From: Rhodococcus jostii RHA1
GTDB taxonomy: Bacteria > Actinomycetota > Actinomycetes > Mycobacteriales > Mycobacteriaceae
Length of the DNA stretch: 64,000 nucleotides
Direction of reading: 5' to 3'
Assembly (NCBI RefSeq): GCF_000014565.1
Contig: NC_008268.1
Coordinates: 2,790,001-2,854,000, forward strand
Numbering within the stretch: position 1 is the stretch's first letter; every line of letters starts with the position of its first letter. The translations under genes and the position numbers were made by a program. This document shows, in pieces, positions 26,572 to 35,193 of this stretch. The notes under the pieces are model-generated. The model ran no database searches and was not told the origin of the DNA. It saw only the letters and a program-made list of their open reading frames with translations.

Positions 26572-26739
26572 GCACTAGATGCCGGGAAACATGTTCGATC
26601 CTCGTGGCGAGGGTGTTCCTCCCGTCGTGGCCGGACGAATGACGAAGCTGCCGATGTCCACACGTGGGACAAGTCAACGGTGCACCTCCGAGACCCCCAG
26701 TCACGGGAGCGTGGCCTGCGCGCTCCTCCGTGTGACGCC

Positions 26740-26771
26740 GCGTGGGCGGTCCGCAACGGGACCGCCCACGC
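26740..26771 (+). terminator. Strong hairpin after the second ADH/ALDH unit
   Basis: Arms GCGTGGGCGGTCC and GGACCGCCCACGC pair perfectly over 13 bp around the loop GCAACG. It lies about 170 bases after the ADH stop and 118 bases before the NTF2-like gene. No clear T-run follows, as often in actinobacteria. Confidence 0.65.
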
Positions 26772-26889
26772 CACCTCGCACCAACCGGCGCAGTGCCTTT
26801 CTGGGCTCAGGACCCACGGCCCCAACCATTGGTACACAAACCCCATCCACCAACACATCACCGTGTTCAACCACGAAGGATCTGACTCG

Positions 26890-27321
26890 ATGCCTATCGA
26901 CACCCCTGCTGTCACTGCTGACTTCATCCAGCGCTTCTTCGCGTCCGTCGATGCGCACGACTTCGACCGGGTCGAATCGATGCTCGACCCCGAGTGCGAG
27001 ATTGTCGCTCCTGGTTTCACCCAGGTCGGCGCCCCCTATGTGTGCCTGTGGATGGCGGGGTTCTTCGCCACGTTTCCCGACCTCCGCCATCATCCACGCC
27101 GCGTTGTGGTCGATGGCGACGAGATCGCCTTCGAACTGCGCGTGACCGGGACACACACGGAAGACCTCCCGCTGCCGGACGGCTCGAGCATTCCACCGAC
27201 GGGTCGGTCCCTCGACATCACCCTGGGAGAATTCTGGACACTCGCCGACGGTCGGGTGAAGAACTACACCGTCTACTACGACCACCACGACTTCCTCACC
27301 CAAATGTCCGCACTGGGTTGA
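26890..27321 (+). CDS. SnoaL/NTF2-like protein, 143 aa
   Basis: An NTF2-fold protein: FIQRFFASVDAHDFDRVESM and LDPECEIVAPGFTQ open the barrel, then MAGFFATFPDLRHHPRRVVV, ELRVTGTHTEDL and TLGEFWTLADGRVKNYTVYY close it. Members act as isomerases, hydratases, cyclases or hydrolases on hydrophobic rings; no catalytic pair is clear here. I chose ATG 26890, with AAGGAT upstream; the longer frame from 26680 has no family pattern and crosses the hairpin. It lies downstream of the hairpin, so it is probably a separate unit. Confidence 0.8.
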   Translation: MPIDTPAVTADFIQRFFASVDAHDFDRVESMLDPECEIVAPGFTQVGAPYVCLWMAGFFATFPDLRHHPRRVVVDGDEIAFELRVTGTHTEDLPLPDGSSIPPTGRSLDITLGEFWTLADGRVKNYTVYYDHHDFLTQMSALG

Positions 27322-27820
27322 GACTTGGCCAGAATTACATCGGATAGACCGGGACCGATGCGAACGGTACACACGCGTCCGCCACAGAACCCTCCCGCTA
27401 GCGGCCGTGCTTTTGACCAGGCTTTCGGCGCCGGCGATCGGTCGTGAGTGCGACCACAACCACGGGACCGGCGAAACTGAGACGTCCCGGTGGTGGGGCA
27501 CGGGACGGGCAGCCGCCGGTGGCACGTGTCATAAAGATGAAGCCGATCGCCCCCATATCGGCGCAAAATTGTTGCCGTGGAGTGAAACAGCCATGCCGGT
27601 TGCTCATGCTCGGCAGCTACGAACACCGCGGATACTCATGCTGCGTTGCCAGCCCGTCTCCGAGTACCAGAGAATGTCGACCTCCACACGGCATACCCGG
27701 AACCGCGGCGCATCGCCTGCAGCAGAGGTTCTTCCGCGCCCCCCATTCGGGGGTTTGGGTGCTATATCGAGCCATGCCGGAGTTGTGATCCATATCACCA
27801 ATACCCCTAGGAGGGTTCGG
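27322..27820. other. Intergenic stretch before the lipase
   Basis: No convincing gene is seen. The 3' end holds the AGGAGGG ribosome site at 27809 and the lipase promoter should lie in the last 150 bases. Open frames crossing it lack family patterns. Confidence 0.4.
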
Positions 27821-29095
27821 ATGAAACGTCATCGTTTTCGCGCCGTGACCGCCGCGGCAGTCACGCTCGCTGCGGTGGCCATGTTCGGGTCGGCTGGACA
27901 AGTGGTGGCCGAACCGCTAACCGCCGCAGCCGCGGCGGACTTCTATCTTCCACCGCATCCGTTGCCCGCCGGCAACAGTGGGGATCTGATCCGCAGCGAA
28001 CCCTTCCGCCCGCTGGGTGCTTCGCCATTGGCGGCTCTGGTACCGGCCGCGTCCGCAACCCGAATCATGTATCTCTCCTCCGACACCGTCGGCGCGCCGG
28101 TCGCGGTCACCGGAACGATTCTGGAGCCGACCGCGGCGTGGCCTGGGTCCGGGCCACGCCCCCTCGTCAGCTATACCTACGGCACCATCGGCGCGGGCGA
28201 CAATTGCGCCCCCTCGAAACTGATCGCCGACGGCATCACTACCGATGGCGCCGGAACACCGATGCCCAACCTATACATTCTCGACGTCGTGTCGCTGTTG
28301 GCACGCGGCATCACGGTCGTGGTCACCGACTATGAGGGGCTCGGTACCCCGGGCGCACACACGTACCTGCAACCGGTACCCGAAGCGCACGCCGTGCTTG
28401 ACGCAACACGGGCCGCCATTCGCTTCGGCGCGGCGACACCGCGTGCGCCGGTGGGAATTTGGGGATACTCGCAAGGCGGCTCGGCAGCCGGTGGCGCCGC
28501 ACAACTCGCCCACAGCTACGCTCCGGAACTCAACCTCGCGGGCACCGTTGTCGGCGCACCGCCGGCGAACGTCGCCTCTACCCTGTCGAACGTCGACGGC
28601 AAAGCGCTCACCGATGTAATCGGGTTCTTCCTCAACGGCCTGCTGGCCAGCCACCCGGAATTCACGGAGGCGGTCACCACGATGCTCAACTCCGACGGGA
28701 TCGACTTCCTGCACCGCACCGCAACCGAATGCGACGTGAACGCCCTATTCCATGCCTATCAGCCCACCAGCTCGTTGACGGTCAGGGGCCGACCCATCAT
28801 CGACGAACTGCAAGCCCATCCCGCGATCCGGGCTGTTCTCGACAGCTTCAACCTGGGCACACCAGCCCCCGCTGATCCCGTTCTCCTCGCTCGGAACGTC
28901 AACGACGACGTCACCCCCGCCGCGGACACCTACGACTTGGAGAACGCCTGGCGTGGTGCCGGCGCCGACGTAACCGTGGCACATCTCGACACGCCTCCGC
29001 TGCTACCGCAACTCGGGGCCGCGGGGCATGGGGTCGGGCTTCTCCTCGACAATCCGACCGCCGTGCAATGGCTCATCGACCGGTTCAACCATTGA
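27821..29095 (+). CDS. Secretory lipase (LIP family), 424 aa
   Basis: A Sec signal peptide MKRHRFRAVTAAAVTLAAVA with probable cleavage near GQVVAEP leads into a LIP-family alpha/beta hydrolase. The nucleophile elbow is IWGYSQGGSAAGGAAQ (G-x-S-x-G), with Asp candidates near NDDVTPAADTYDL and a His in AAGHGVGLLLDN. Family members hydrolyse lipid esters outside the cell. AGGAGGG is placed perfectly upstream of ATG 27821. It has no obvious operon partner. Confidence 0.92.
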   Translation: MKRHRFRAVTAAAVTLAAVAMFGSAGQVVAEPLTAAAAADFYLPPHPLPAGNSGDLIRSEPFRPLGASPLAALVPAASATRIMYLSSDTVGAPVAVTGTILEPTAAWPGSGPRPLVSYTYGTIGAGDNCAPSKLIADGITTDGAGTPMPNLYILDVVSLLARGITVVVTDYEGLGTPGAHTYLQPVPEAHAVLDATRAAIRFGAATPRAPVGIWGYSQGGSAAGGAAQLAHSYAPELNLAGTVVGAPPANVASTLSNVDGKALTDVIGFFLNGLLASHPEFTEAVTTMLNSDGIDFLHRTATECDVNALFHAYQPTSSLTVRGRPIIDELQAHPAIRAVLDSFNLGTPAPADPVLLARNVNDDVTPAADTYDLENAWRGAGADVTVAHLDTPPLLPQLGAAGHGVGLLLDNPTAVQWLIDRFNH

Positions 29096-29099
29096 CACC

Positions 29100-29116
29100 C
29101 TAGCCGATTCGGCTAG
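29100..29116. promoter_or_regulatory. Inverted repeat CTAGCCGA-T-TCGGCTAG
   Basis: An 8+8 perfect inverted repeat with one central base, just after the lipase stop. A near-identical element (CAGCCGA-T-TCGGCTG) lies at 45043-45057. Too short and T-poor for a good terminator; role unknown. Confidence 0.35.
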
Positions 29117-29187
29117 AGGCGCCGGCCTGGATCGCGTCCGAGTGGCGCGACCCAAACCGGGCCGCACTGCTAGGCGATGAACGCAAA

Positions 29188-29396
29188 GACATTGGCCGAG
29201 GAGAAGCTCGCGCCCTTCATCAAGGAGCGCGGTTACGACTGGGAGATCTACATCGACGAGACCCCCATGGACCTCTGGCGCACGCAGGGTCTGGTGCCGC
29301 CGCCGCCGGAGTCGGACATGGAGAAGCTCTGGGCCAAGGAGAACCGACCCATTCCGTACGACGTCGCTGCCTCGTGACTGAGGATCCCGGGGTACG
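29188..29396 (+). pseudogene. 3'-end copy of the Tautomerase_3 gene
   Basis: The encoded tail EEKLAPFIKERGYDWEI then IDETPMDLWRTQGLV and ENRPIPYDVAAS is identical, apart from one His-to-Tyr change, to the C-terminal 60 residues of the gene at 33272-33712. The DNA match also runs about 20 bases past the stop. The rest of the gene is missing. An ATG at 29177 lies at the junction and is not the authentic start. The copy is in opposite orientation to the intact gene. Confidence 0.8.
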
Positions 29397-29929
29397 GCGT
29401 CGCCGTGCCCCGGGCCTTGTCTGTCCGGGCTCCGGGCACTGATCCCGACACGGGCCGACGGTCCGGCTCCGGCCTGTCGGCGGTTCCCGACGATCGATCG
29501 TGACGGTCGCGGGCGCATTCGTGCCGGCAGAAAGCGGTCAGCTCGTAGGCGTTCTCCGCGAAGGGCTGATCCTGGACGCGGCTCGTCCCGGCCTTTGCGG
29601 CGATCACGACTATTTCGGCAGTGTCGCCTTCCAAATGCGCTGGCAGACAGGAATTTCTATTTGCTCAGTAGCAATATTACGTAAACTGGTAAGTTGGTTA
29701 TTCGCATGGCCCGCGAATAACCGACCACTCGTGGTAACGCTACTCCGCTGCCGTCTCCGAGGGTATTCACCTGCGGCCCTGGTGAATTGGGCGAGGCGGT
29801 GACATTTGCGATACGCAGTACGTGGGCAGCCGAGCCGAGCGAACGAAACAGCCTCTGACCTGTGTGTTCACCTCGCGCCATTGCAGGATATGCATTTCGA
29901 ATGCAGAATTTGCAGCGACTGAGGGACTG
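29397..29929. other. No recognisable gene
   Basis: Lower local GC around 29640-29720 sets this apart from its flanks, which fits decayed mobile DNA near the integrase remnant. No frame gives a family match. Confidence 0.35.
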
Positions 29930-30117
29930 GATGGGTGCCCGGGCGTTGCGGGAGAGATCGACCAGCTGCAGGTGCCGGACTTCGTTGCGGCGCAGGCCCC
30001 TCCGTAGAGGGTTTTGAACGCCACCGCATCACGCCACACCGCCAAGGCACCCTTGCGGCCGGACCGCAAGATTCGCTCCGGTTCGAGGTCAGCTACCCCC
30101 GCGATCAAACACCCCAA
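29930..30117 (-). pseudogene. Tyrosine recombinase/integrase fragment
   Basis: The minus frame reads GVADLEPERILRSGRKGALAV then WRDAVAFKTLYGGA, and a neighbouring frame continues LRRNEVRHLQLVDLSRNARAP. This matches the catalytic-domain entry of actinobacterial phage-type integrases (AVWRDAVAFKTxYxxGLRRNE with the first catalytic Arg in LRRNE). One frame change and loss of both ends make it a remnant. Confidence 0.5.
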
Positions 30118-30601
30118 ACGATGAGCGACTCTCCGCCATGAGATCGACAGAACTTGATAAGTCCCTTATCCAGTCAACTCGCGTATCTGGATCAGATTCC
30201 TCATTCCCCAGTGCCCTTGTCGTTTCCTCAGTTCATGGAGGGGTGAAGGAGGTTCGGAAGATCGATTCCACCACCACCCAACATTGCCGGGCAGAGCAGG
30301 GAATTCAACGCCACGATATGTCGAAGGTCAAGGAGTTCATCGAAGGGGGTGAGGATGATCTCGCGCCGGGCCGCGCGGGGCCCGAGGAGGTGGGTTCGAT
30401 CATTCGTCCTCGGTCCACGCGCGACGGGTGACGGCCCTCGGCCGAAGGGGTCAGCGGTCGAGGGTCTCGCCGCCTGCGGACTGCCGTCGGGCCGCGGTTC
30501 CCGGGGAACGGTTTCCCGGGAAGTCCGCTGTATTTCGCCGGGCATTGAATTATGGTGACCTCACGTTGGACTCCCGTGACACAACCCATCCTATGAACTT
30601 T
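30118..30601. other. No recognisable gene
   Basis: Frames here are open in several phases but show no family pattern. It separates the integrase fragment from the 3' end of the SDR gene. Probably decayed sequence. Confidence 0.35.
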
Positions 30602-31375
30602 TCAGAACAATTGGCTCGTGAAACCGCCGTCGACGGTCAAGGCACTCCCGGTGATCATCGAAGCTTGGTCCGAAGTGAGGAAAAGAGCCGCATCTGCGAT
30701 ATCCTCTGGGGATATCAACCGCCCCTGCTTCTGGTCGATTACCTGAGCGAAACCGCCAGGGGCGAGGCCCATGGTGGACTCCCAAACTGGGACTTCAGAG
30801 TCAATGAGCGGAGTATCAACGTAGCCGGGCACCAGGGCGTTGACTCGGACGTTCTGTGCTCTGAGTTCACCTGCAGCTGTTGCGGTGAGGTTACGAACTG
30901 CAGCTTTCGACGCCCCGTAAGCCGCCGCGAGAGGTGTGCCCCCGGTCCCCGAAATGGACGAGAGGGTGAGGATCGATCCACCACCGGAATTCGCGATAGC
31001 CGCCGCGCTGTGCTTGATGGTCAGGAAGACACCGTCAAGGTTCACTGACATGGTGGATCGCCAAACATCGAGCGGCGTCTGCGCGATCGGATGCGATGCG
31101 CTGATTATCCCAGCGTTGGCGACCACGTGATGCAAAGCCCCATGCTCTTCGACAGTCCGTTCTATCAGTGCAGAAACGTCCTGCTCGCGGGTCACATCAG
31201 CCGGGATTGCGCTCGCGCCGGGGATGCGGGAAACAACTGCCTCGGCGGCTCCGCGGTGTCGATCGGAGACGACAACCCGAGCGCCTTCCTTCGCGAACCG
31301 GGCGGCGATCACAGCGCCGATTCCGCCGCCCGATCCAGTGACGATCACGACCTTGCCTTCGAGTGATGCAGGCAT
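30602..31375 (-). CDS. Short-chain dehydrogenase/reductase, 257 aa
   Basis: Classical SDR: cofactor motif VVIVTGSGGGIGAVIAARFA, VVVSDRHRGAAE (Asp selects NAD+), VVANAGIISASHPI (NAG), catalytic Ser in ILTLSSISGTGG and Tyr/Lys in AAYGASKAAVRN, then PGYVDTPLID and the C-terminal ITGSALTVDGGFTSQLF. It oxidises or reduces a hydroxy/keto group. I chose ATG 31375 with GGAAGG five bases upstream; the reading from 31429 has no such site. No operon partner; an IS remnant lies upstream. Confidence 0.93.
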   Translation of the reverse strand: MPASLEGKVVIVTGSGGGIGAVIAARFAKEGARVVVSDRHRGAAEAVVSRIPGASAIPADVTREQDVSALIERTVEEHGALHHVVANAGIISASHPIAQTPLDVWRSTMSVNLDGVFLTIKHSAAAIANSGGGSILTLSSISGTGGTPLAAAYGASKAAVRNLTATAAGELRAQNVRVNALVPGYVDTPLIDSEVPVWESTMGLAPGGFAQVIDQKQGRLISPEDIADAALFLTSDQASMITGSALTVDGGFTSQLF

Positions 31376-31641
31376 GGCCACCTTCCTTTCCATTAGACGA
31401 TGTAGCTGGTTCCAGTCAGTCCGGTGCACTCGACCTGAATGTATGCACGATGGGTCGGTTTGGCGCAGTTCACGAGTAGCGTCAGCACGGCCAAGTCCGC
31501 GTTCAGGAAACTGCCGGCTTCGTGAGACGATTCGTGCGACTTCAGCGCCAGGACGGACGCGCGTATTGTTCCTACCGGCTATAAGTACTCAAATATCCTG
31601 AGTCCTTGGATAGAAGTGACAGCTCGTTGCAAACCCGTGCC
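31376..31641. promoter_or_regulatory. Upstream region of the SDR gene
   Basis: This non-coding stretch holds the SDR promoter. Visible features are an AT-richer segment at 31566-31620 (CTATAAGTACTCAAATATCC) that could be a promoter. No palindrome matching the other operators was found. Confidence 0.3.
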
Positions 31642-31941
31642 CTACCCGAGTTGCACCAATGTGCCAATCCTGCCGGAGATTCGGGGTTTCGAAGGAATGA
31701 GGGAGGCTCGCGGCATCAGCCGTGAGTGGATCGAGGGCGGTGTGCGCACAATCTTGCGGATCGACATCTCGGCCTGCAGATTGCGCGAGATCGCTAACGC
31801 AGCGAACAGATAGTCAAGTGCGCCTCGCTCGAATCTCGGGTGTGGCCGAAAATCGGCCCGCCCGCGTGTTTTCGCCTTCCGAAATGGCTGCTCGACCTCC
31901 CACAGAAAGTGATACTTCTCCATCAATTCAGGTGGATTCAT
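31642..31941 (-). pseudogene. IS1634-type transposase C-terminal fragment
   Basis: The frame contains YHFLWEVEQPFRKAKTRGRA, then DYLFAALAISRNLQ and MSIRKIVRT, which is the C-terminal signature of IS1634/IS1549 transposases (Y-x-x-L-W-x-V-E-x-x-FR-x-x-K, then ALA-x-SR and KxVR). The catalytic core is missing and no terminal inverted repeat was identified. Confidence 0.55.
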
Positions 31942-32078
31942 CAGCAGAAACAGGAAGGTTGATCACGTGGCCGTTCAATCCCATGAGGGAACGAGCCCTG
32001 GCTATGCCTTCGGTATCGAGGGTGTGGCGATCGCTCACCGACCCGCCGCTGCGAACGCCTTCCTCGCGGCCGACGCGA

Positions 32079-32831
32079 TCATCGACCGACATACCGAGGC
32101 TCGCGCTTCTCGAGGAATGAGCGGACACCCTCACGGTGATCTACGGTGGTGAACAACGACGTCTGAGTGGCGGTCACCCAGCGTCCGAATTCATTCCAGT
32201 CAGGATCCAGTGCAAGGCGGAGGCCGCGCTTGGTCGCGGCGACAGCCAACGGCGGGTTCGCCGCGATCTTCTCCGCCAGCTCGAGTGCGACCGGCATCAC
32301 CTGCTCGTCGTCGACGACTCGGCTGACAAGCCCAATCTGCCGGGCCCTCTCCGCGTCGATCATCTCGCCAGTGAAAAGCAACTCTGCTGCCAGCTCGCGC
32401 CCGACGATCTGCGTAAGGCGGCCGAGCCCCGCTACGTCACTGCACAACCCCCGTTTGACGAACAGCTCGCCGAAACGCGCACTCCGTGCCGCGATGCGGA
32501 TGTCGGCCAGCAGCGCAAGCTCCATCCCCCATCCCACGGCGGTGCCATTCACAGCCGCGATGACCGGAATATCTGTGGCCAACAGGGCCCCCGCGGCCGG
32601 AGTGATTTCTTCGTCAAACACCGGACCTGCGCCACCGCTCACCGCTCGGACATCGTCGCCCGAGCAAAAGGATCGTCCGGCACCGGTGATGACCAATACG
32701 CGAGCCGTCGCGTTGTGCACGAGTTCGGTCAGCTCGGCGTAGGTCTCGAGCCGTAACGCGTTGTGCACCTCGGGCCGCATCAGCGTGATCACCCCGACGT
32801 GGCCTATTTCTTCGTAAGAGATATCTTGCAT
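32079..32831 (-). CDS. Enoyl-CoA hydratase/isomerase family protein, 250 aa
   Basis: Crotonase fold: HVGVITLMRPEVHNALRLET, oxyanion-hole segment GRSFCSGDDVRAVSG, second oxyanion segment VNGTAVGWGMELALLADIRI, and RGLCSDVAGLGRLTQIVG. The usual catalytic Glu pair of hydratases is not clear (the second position reads CSDVAG), so isomerase or another crotonase reaction is possible. I took ATG 32831; GGAAGG lies twelve bases upstream, a rather long gap, and an earlier in-frame start is possible. C-terminal FLEKREPRYVGR is usual for the family. Confidence 0.88.
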   Translation of the reverse strand: MQDISYEEIGHVGVITLMRPEVHNALRLETYAELTELVHNATARVLVITGAGRSFCSGDDVRAVSGGAGPVFDEEITPAAGALLATDIPVIAAVNGTAVGWGMELALLADIRIAARSARFGELFVKRGLCSDVAGLGRLTQIVGRELAAELLFTGEMIDAERARQIGLVSRVVDDEQVMPVALELAEKIAANPPLAVAATKRGLRLALDPDWNEFGRWVTATQTSLFTTVDHREGVRSFLEKREPRYVGR

Positions 32832-32903
32832 TTCGCCGTACAACCTTCCCAGCCGAATATCCAGACAGTCTGTTGAGAGCAACCGCCGGAGTCGACCAAA
32901 CCG

Positions 32904-33230
32904 CTATGGCAGATGAGCCGTGAAATGGTCGCAGGCTGCCCGCGCGGCCTGGTCGAAGATCACGCCCATACAGGGATCGAAGTGCCCACCGTCCGTGACG
33001 ACAAGCCGCTTCGGTTCGAGCGCTCGTTCGTAGGCTTGAAAGGCGAGCTCGGCGGGCGCGCTGTCGAACGGTCTTCACGGAGTCGGGGCGAACGAGCCTG
33101 GTGAGATTGCCGGAGCCGCTGATGAACGGAACCTGGGCGACCGCAGCGCGGATGCGGCGGTCCACGGCCGCCACACTGAGCGCGTGTCCGCCGGCAAGGC
33201 TGGACCCCCCAAACTCCGATGGCATGCGGG
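32904..33230 (-). pseudogene. Alpha/beta hydrolase remnant with internal deletion
   Basis: Pieces match the intact hydrolase at 33862-34761 in order. LSVAAVDRRIRAAVAQVPFI and SGSGNLTRLVRPD come from the middle of the gene. Then AELAFQAYERALEPKRLVV, GGHFDP and ACDHFTAHLP match its C-terminus. About 100 residues between them, and everything before the nucleophile elbow, are missing, with a frame change at the junction near 33075. It is a decayed paralogue rather than a recent copy. Confidence 0.7.
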
Positions 33231-33271
33231 TTCACATCTCGCCGTCCGGAGACGTACCCCGGGATCCTCAG

Positions 33272-33712
33272 TCACGAGGCAGCGACGTCGTACGGAATGG
33301 GTCGGTTCTCCTTGGCCCAGAGCTTCTCCATGTCCGACTCGGGCGGCGGCGGCACCAGACCCTGCGTGCGCCAGAGGTCCATGGGGGTCTCGTCGATGTG
33401 GATCTCCCAGTCGTAGCCGCGCTCCTTGATGAAGGGCGCGAGCTTCTCCTCGGCCACTGTCATCATCAAGGCGCGAACCTCTGCGGTCTCCATCTGCCGG
33501 GCGATGTGGTCGAGTCGGATCCGGACGAAGTTGTTGTTCGCCTTTCCCCCGACATACATCGTCTCCTTCGGCATGTCCTTGAACAGGACGACCACGTAGA
33601 ACCGTGGCAGGTTGACGTAGTCCACGTAGATCGACGTGATCGCCTCGGACAGCTGCTCCTTGTCATCGGGGGTGAAGGCGTTCTCGGGCGTGAAGATCTC
33701 CCAGTACGGCAT
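33272..33712 (-). CDS. Tautomerase_3 (cis-CaaD/OCT superfamily-like) protein, 146 aa
   Basis: The mature protein would start with Pro after Met removal (MPYWEIFTPENAF), the catalytic N-terminal proline of the tautomerase superfamily. The order LSEAITSIYVDYVNLPRFYV, VGGKANNNFVRIRLDHIARQ and the C-terminal WEIHIDETPMDLWR fits the Tautomerase_3 group related to cis-3-chloroacrylate dehalogenase. The His28 and Tyr103 of that enzyme are not conserved, so dehalogenation should not be assumed. I chose ATG 33712 because only there does Pro follow the start. Lies next to an alpha/beta hydrolase of the same strand. Confidence 0.8.
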   Translation of the reverse strand: MPYWEIFTPENAFTPDDKEQLSEAITSIYVDYVNLPRFYVVVLFKDMPKETMYVGGKANNNFVRIRLDHIARQMETAEVRALMMTVAEEKLAPFIKERGYDWEIHIDETPMDLWRTQGLVPPPPESDMEKLWAKENRPIPYDVAAS

Positions 33713-33861
33713 GGCGCGGTTTCCTCTCATTGGATTGGTGCGGCGGGACTTGTGCCGCGATAGCGATTGCTTCGGTCGGGCGGTCCGAATGGGCTCATCT
33801 AACTGAGGTCTGATGTTGCCTGCACGAAGGTTCTTTATGGACCCGTAGTCGCGGACGGGTC

Positions 33862-34761
33862 CTACGCCAGGGCGCGCACAAAGTGCTCGCCCGCAGCCTT
33901 TGACGATGCTTCGAACGCGGCACCGGTATACACGTCGAAGTGGCCACACGGCAGTACGAGCAACTGCTTGGGCTGCAGGGCCCGTTCGTAGGCCTCGAAG
34001 GCGAGTTCTGCGTATGCACTGATGTCTTGGTCGGCCACGATCATCAGTAGTGGGGTCGGTGAGATCCGGTGGATTCCGTCGCCGGGCTCGAACTCGACGA
34101 TCCGCTCGAGCGACCCGAGGGTCACCTCGTTGCGCCAGGACGGAGCCCTGTCCTGCGCGGTTTTGGTGAAGAACTCCCAGGATTCGGTGCTGGACATCAG
34201 CGCGGGAGCCAGCGGATCGGCGTCGACGGCCGGCATGAGCGTGGGCTCCCCGCCGTGGTAGAGGTTGCGTCGTTCGCCGTCCAGCTGGGCGCGCACCGTT
34301 GGCAGGAAGTCCGGACGAACGAGCCGCGTCATCTGGCCGGACCCGCTGATGAAGGGGACCTGGGCGACAACGGCTCGCACCCGACGATCGACCGCAGCCA
34401 CGCTCAGCACGAGGCCGCCGCCATGGCTCGATCCCCAGATGCCGACACGGCCGGGGTCGACGTCCTCGCGGCCAGTCGCATACGTGATGGCGTGGCGAAG
34501 GTCGCGGGCCTGGGTGATCGAATCGATGTGCTGGCGCGGAGCGCCGTCACTGGCGCCGAAGTTTCGGTGGTCGTACACCAGAACGTTCAGTCCCGCTTGG
34601 GAAAAGGACTCGGCGTAGTCGTCGAGATACATTTCCTTGACGGCGGACAGTCCATGGACCATCACCACCACTGGGCCCTTGGACTGGGCCCCTTCCGCGG
34701 GATAGAACCACCCGCGCAAGGTGACATCGTCCGCTGAGAATTCAATATCCTCACGTGGCAT
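33862..34761 (-). CDS. Alpha/beta hydrolase, 299 aa
   Basis: An alpha/beta hydrolase of the dienelactone/acetylxylan-type group: VVVMVHGLSAVKEMYLDDYA (oxyanion HG), YDHRNFGASDG, nucleophile elbow GIWGSSHGGGLVLS (G-x-S-x-G), Asp in MIVADQDISAYAE and His in PCGHFDVYTGAAF. It should hydrolyse an ester, lactone or similar bond. ATG 34761 has AAGGATCTCC upstream; the longer frame to 34842 lacks a site. A decayed paralogue is present at 32904. Confidence 0.9.
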   Translation of the reverse strand: MPREDIEFSADDVTLRGWFYPAEGAQSKGPVVVMVHGLSAVKEMYLDDYAESFSQAGLNVLVYDHRNFGASDGAPRQHIDSITQARDLRHAITYATGREDVDPGRVGIWGSSHGGGLVLSVAAVDRRVRAVVAQVPFISGSGQMTRLVRPDFLPTVRAQLDGERRNLYHGGEPTLMPAVDADPLAPALMSSTESWEFFTKTAQDRAPSWRNEVTLGSLERIVEFEPGDGIHRISPTPLLMIVADQDISAYAELAFEAYERALQPKQLLVLPCGHFDVYTGAAFEASSKAAGEHFVRALA

Positions 34762-35193
34762 TGGAGATCCTTCCGAAATTTGTACGCTTGTTGAAGAAGG
34801 TAGTGACGTGGGACACACCGTTGAAGGGATGCTTGCGCCCAATCCGAGTACACGTCCGCCACGTGCGGTTTGCCGTTACCCCGGCCGCGAAATCCCATCG
34901 GAATCCGTTTCGGGAGGGGGCCGGCCGTCGAGACGCACCCGGTTCGGCCTGGCCTGTTTCACGGCGCGACGTACGACTCGACCGTGGTGCCGTTGCGCGG
35001 TGAGCGCGTTGCACAATGTCTCGCGGCCACCGCGCGGTATCGAGTGGCGGTGCTCGAGCCGAACGCCTAGAACTGCACCCCTCGCGGCGATGGGCCGGGG
35101 CAGGAGGGACCCGCGTCGAGGCGTGGGGCTCGCTGTTCTGCGAGTCCCGAGCTGCGGGCGTCATTCGCTGCGCGCGGGGTCCAGCCTGGGAAG
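34762..35193. other. Stretch without an assigned gene
   Basis: A plus-strand piece ending YDSTVVPLRGERVAQCLAATA with a stop at 35068 reads like the end of a real protein but cannot be assigned. The promoter of the minus-strand hydrolase must lie at the left side of this stretch. The rest shows nothing. Confidence 0.35.

Noticed and set aside
31928..32134. A short minus-strand frame just after the enoyl-CoA hydratase stop
   Set aside because: It overlaps the end of the hydratase and has no family pattern.
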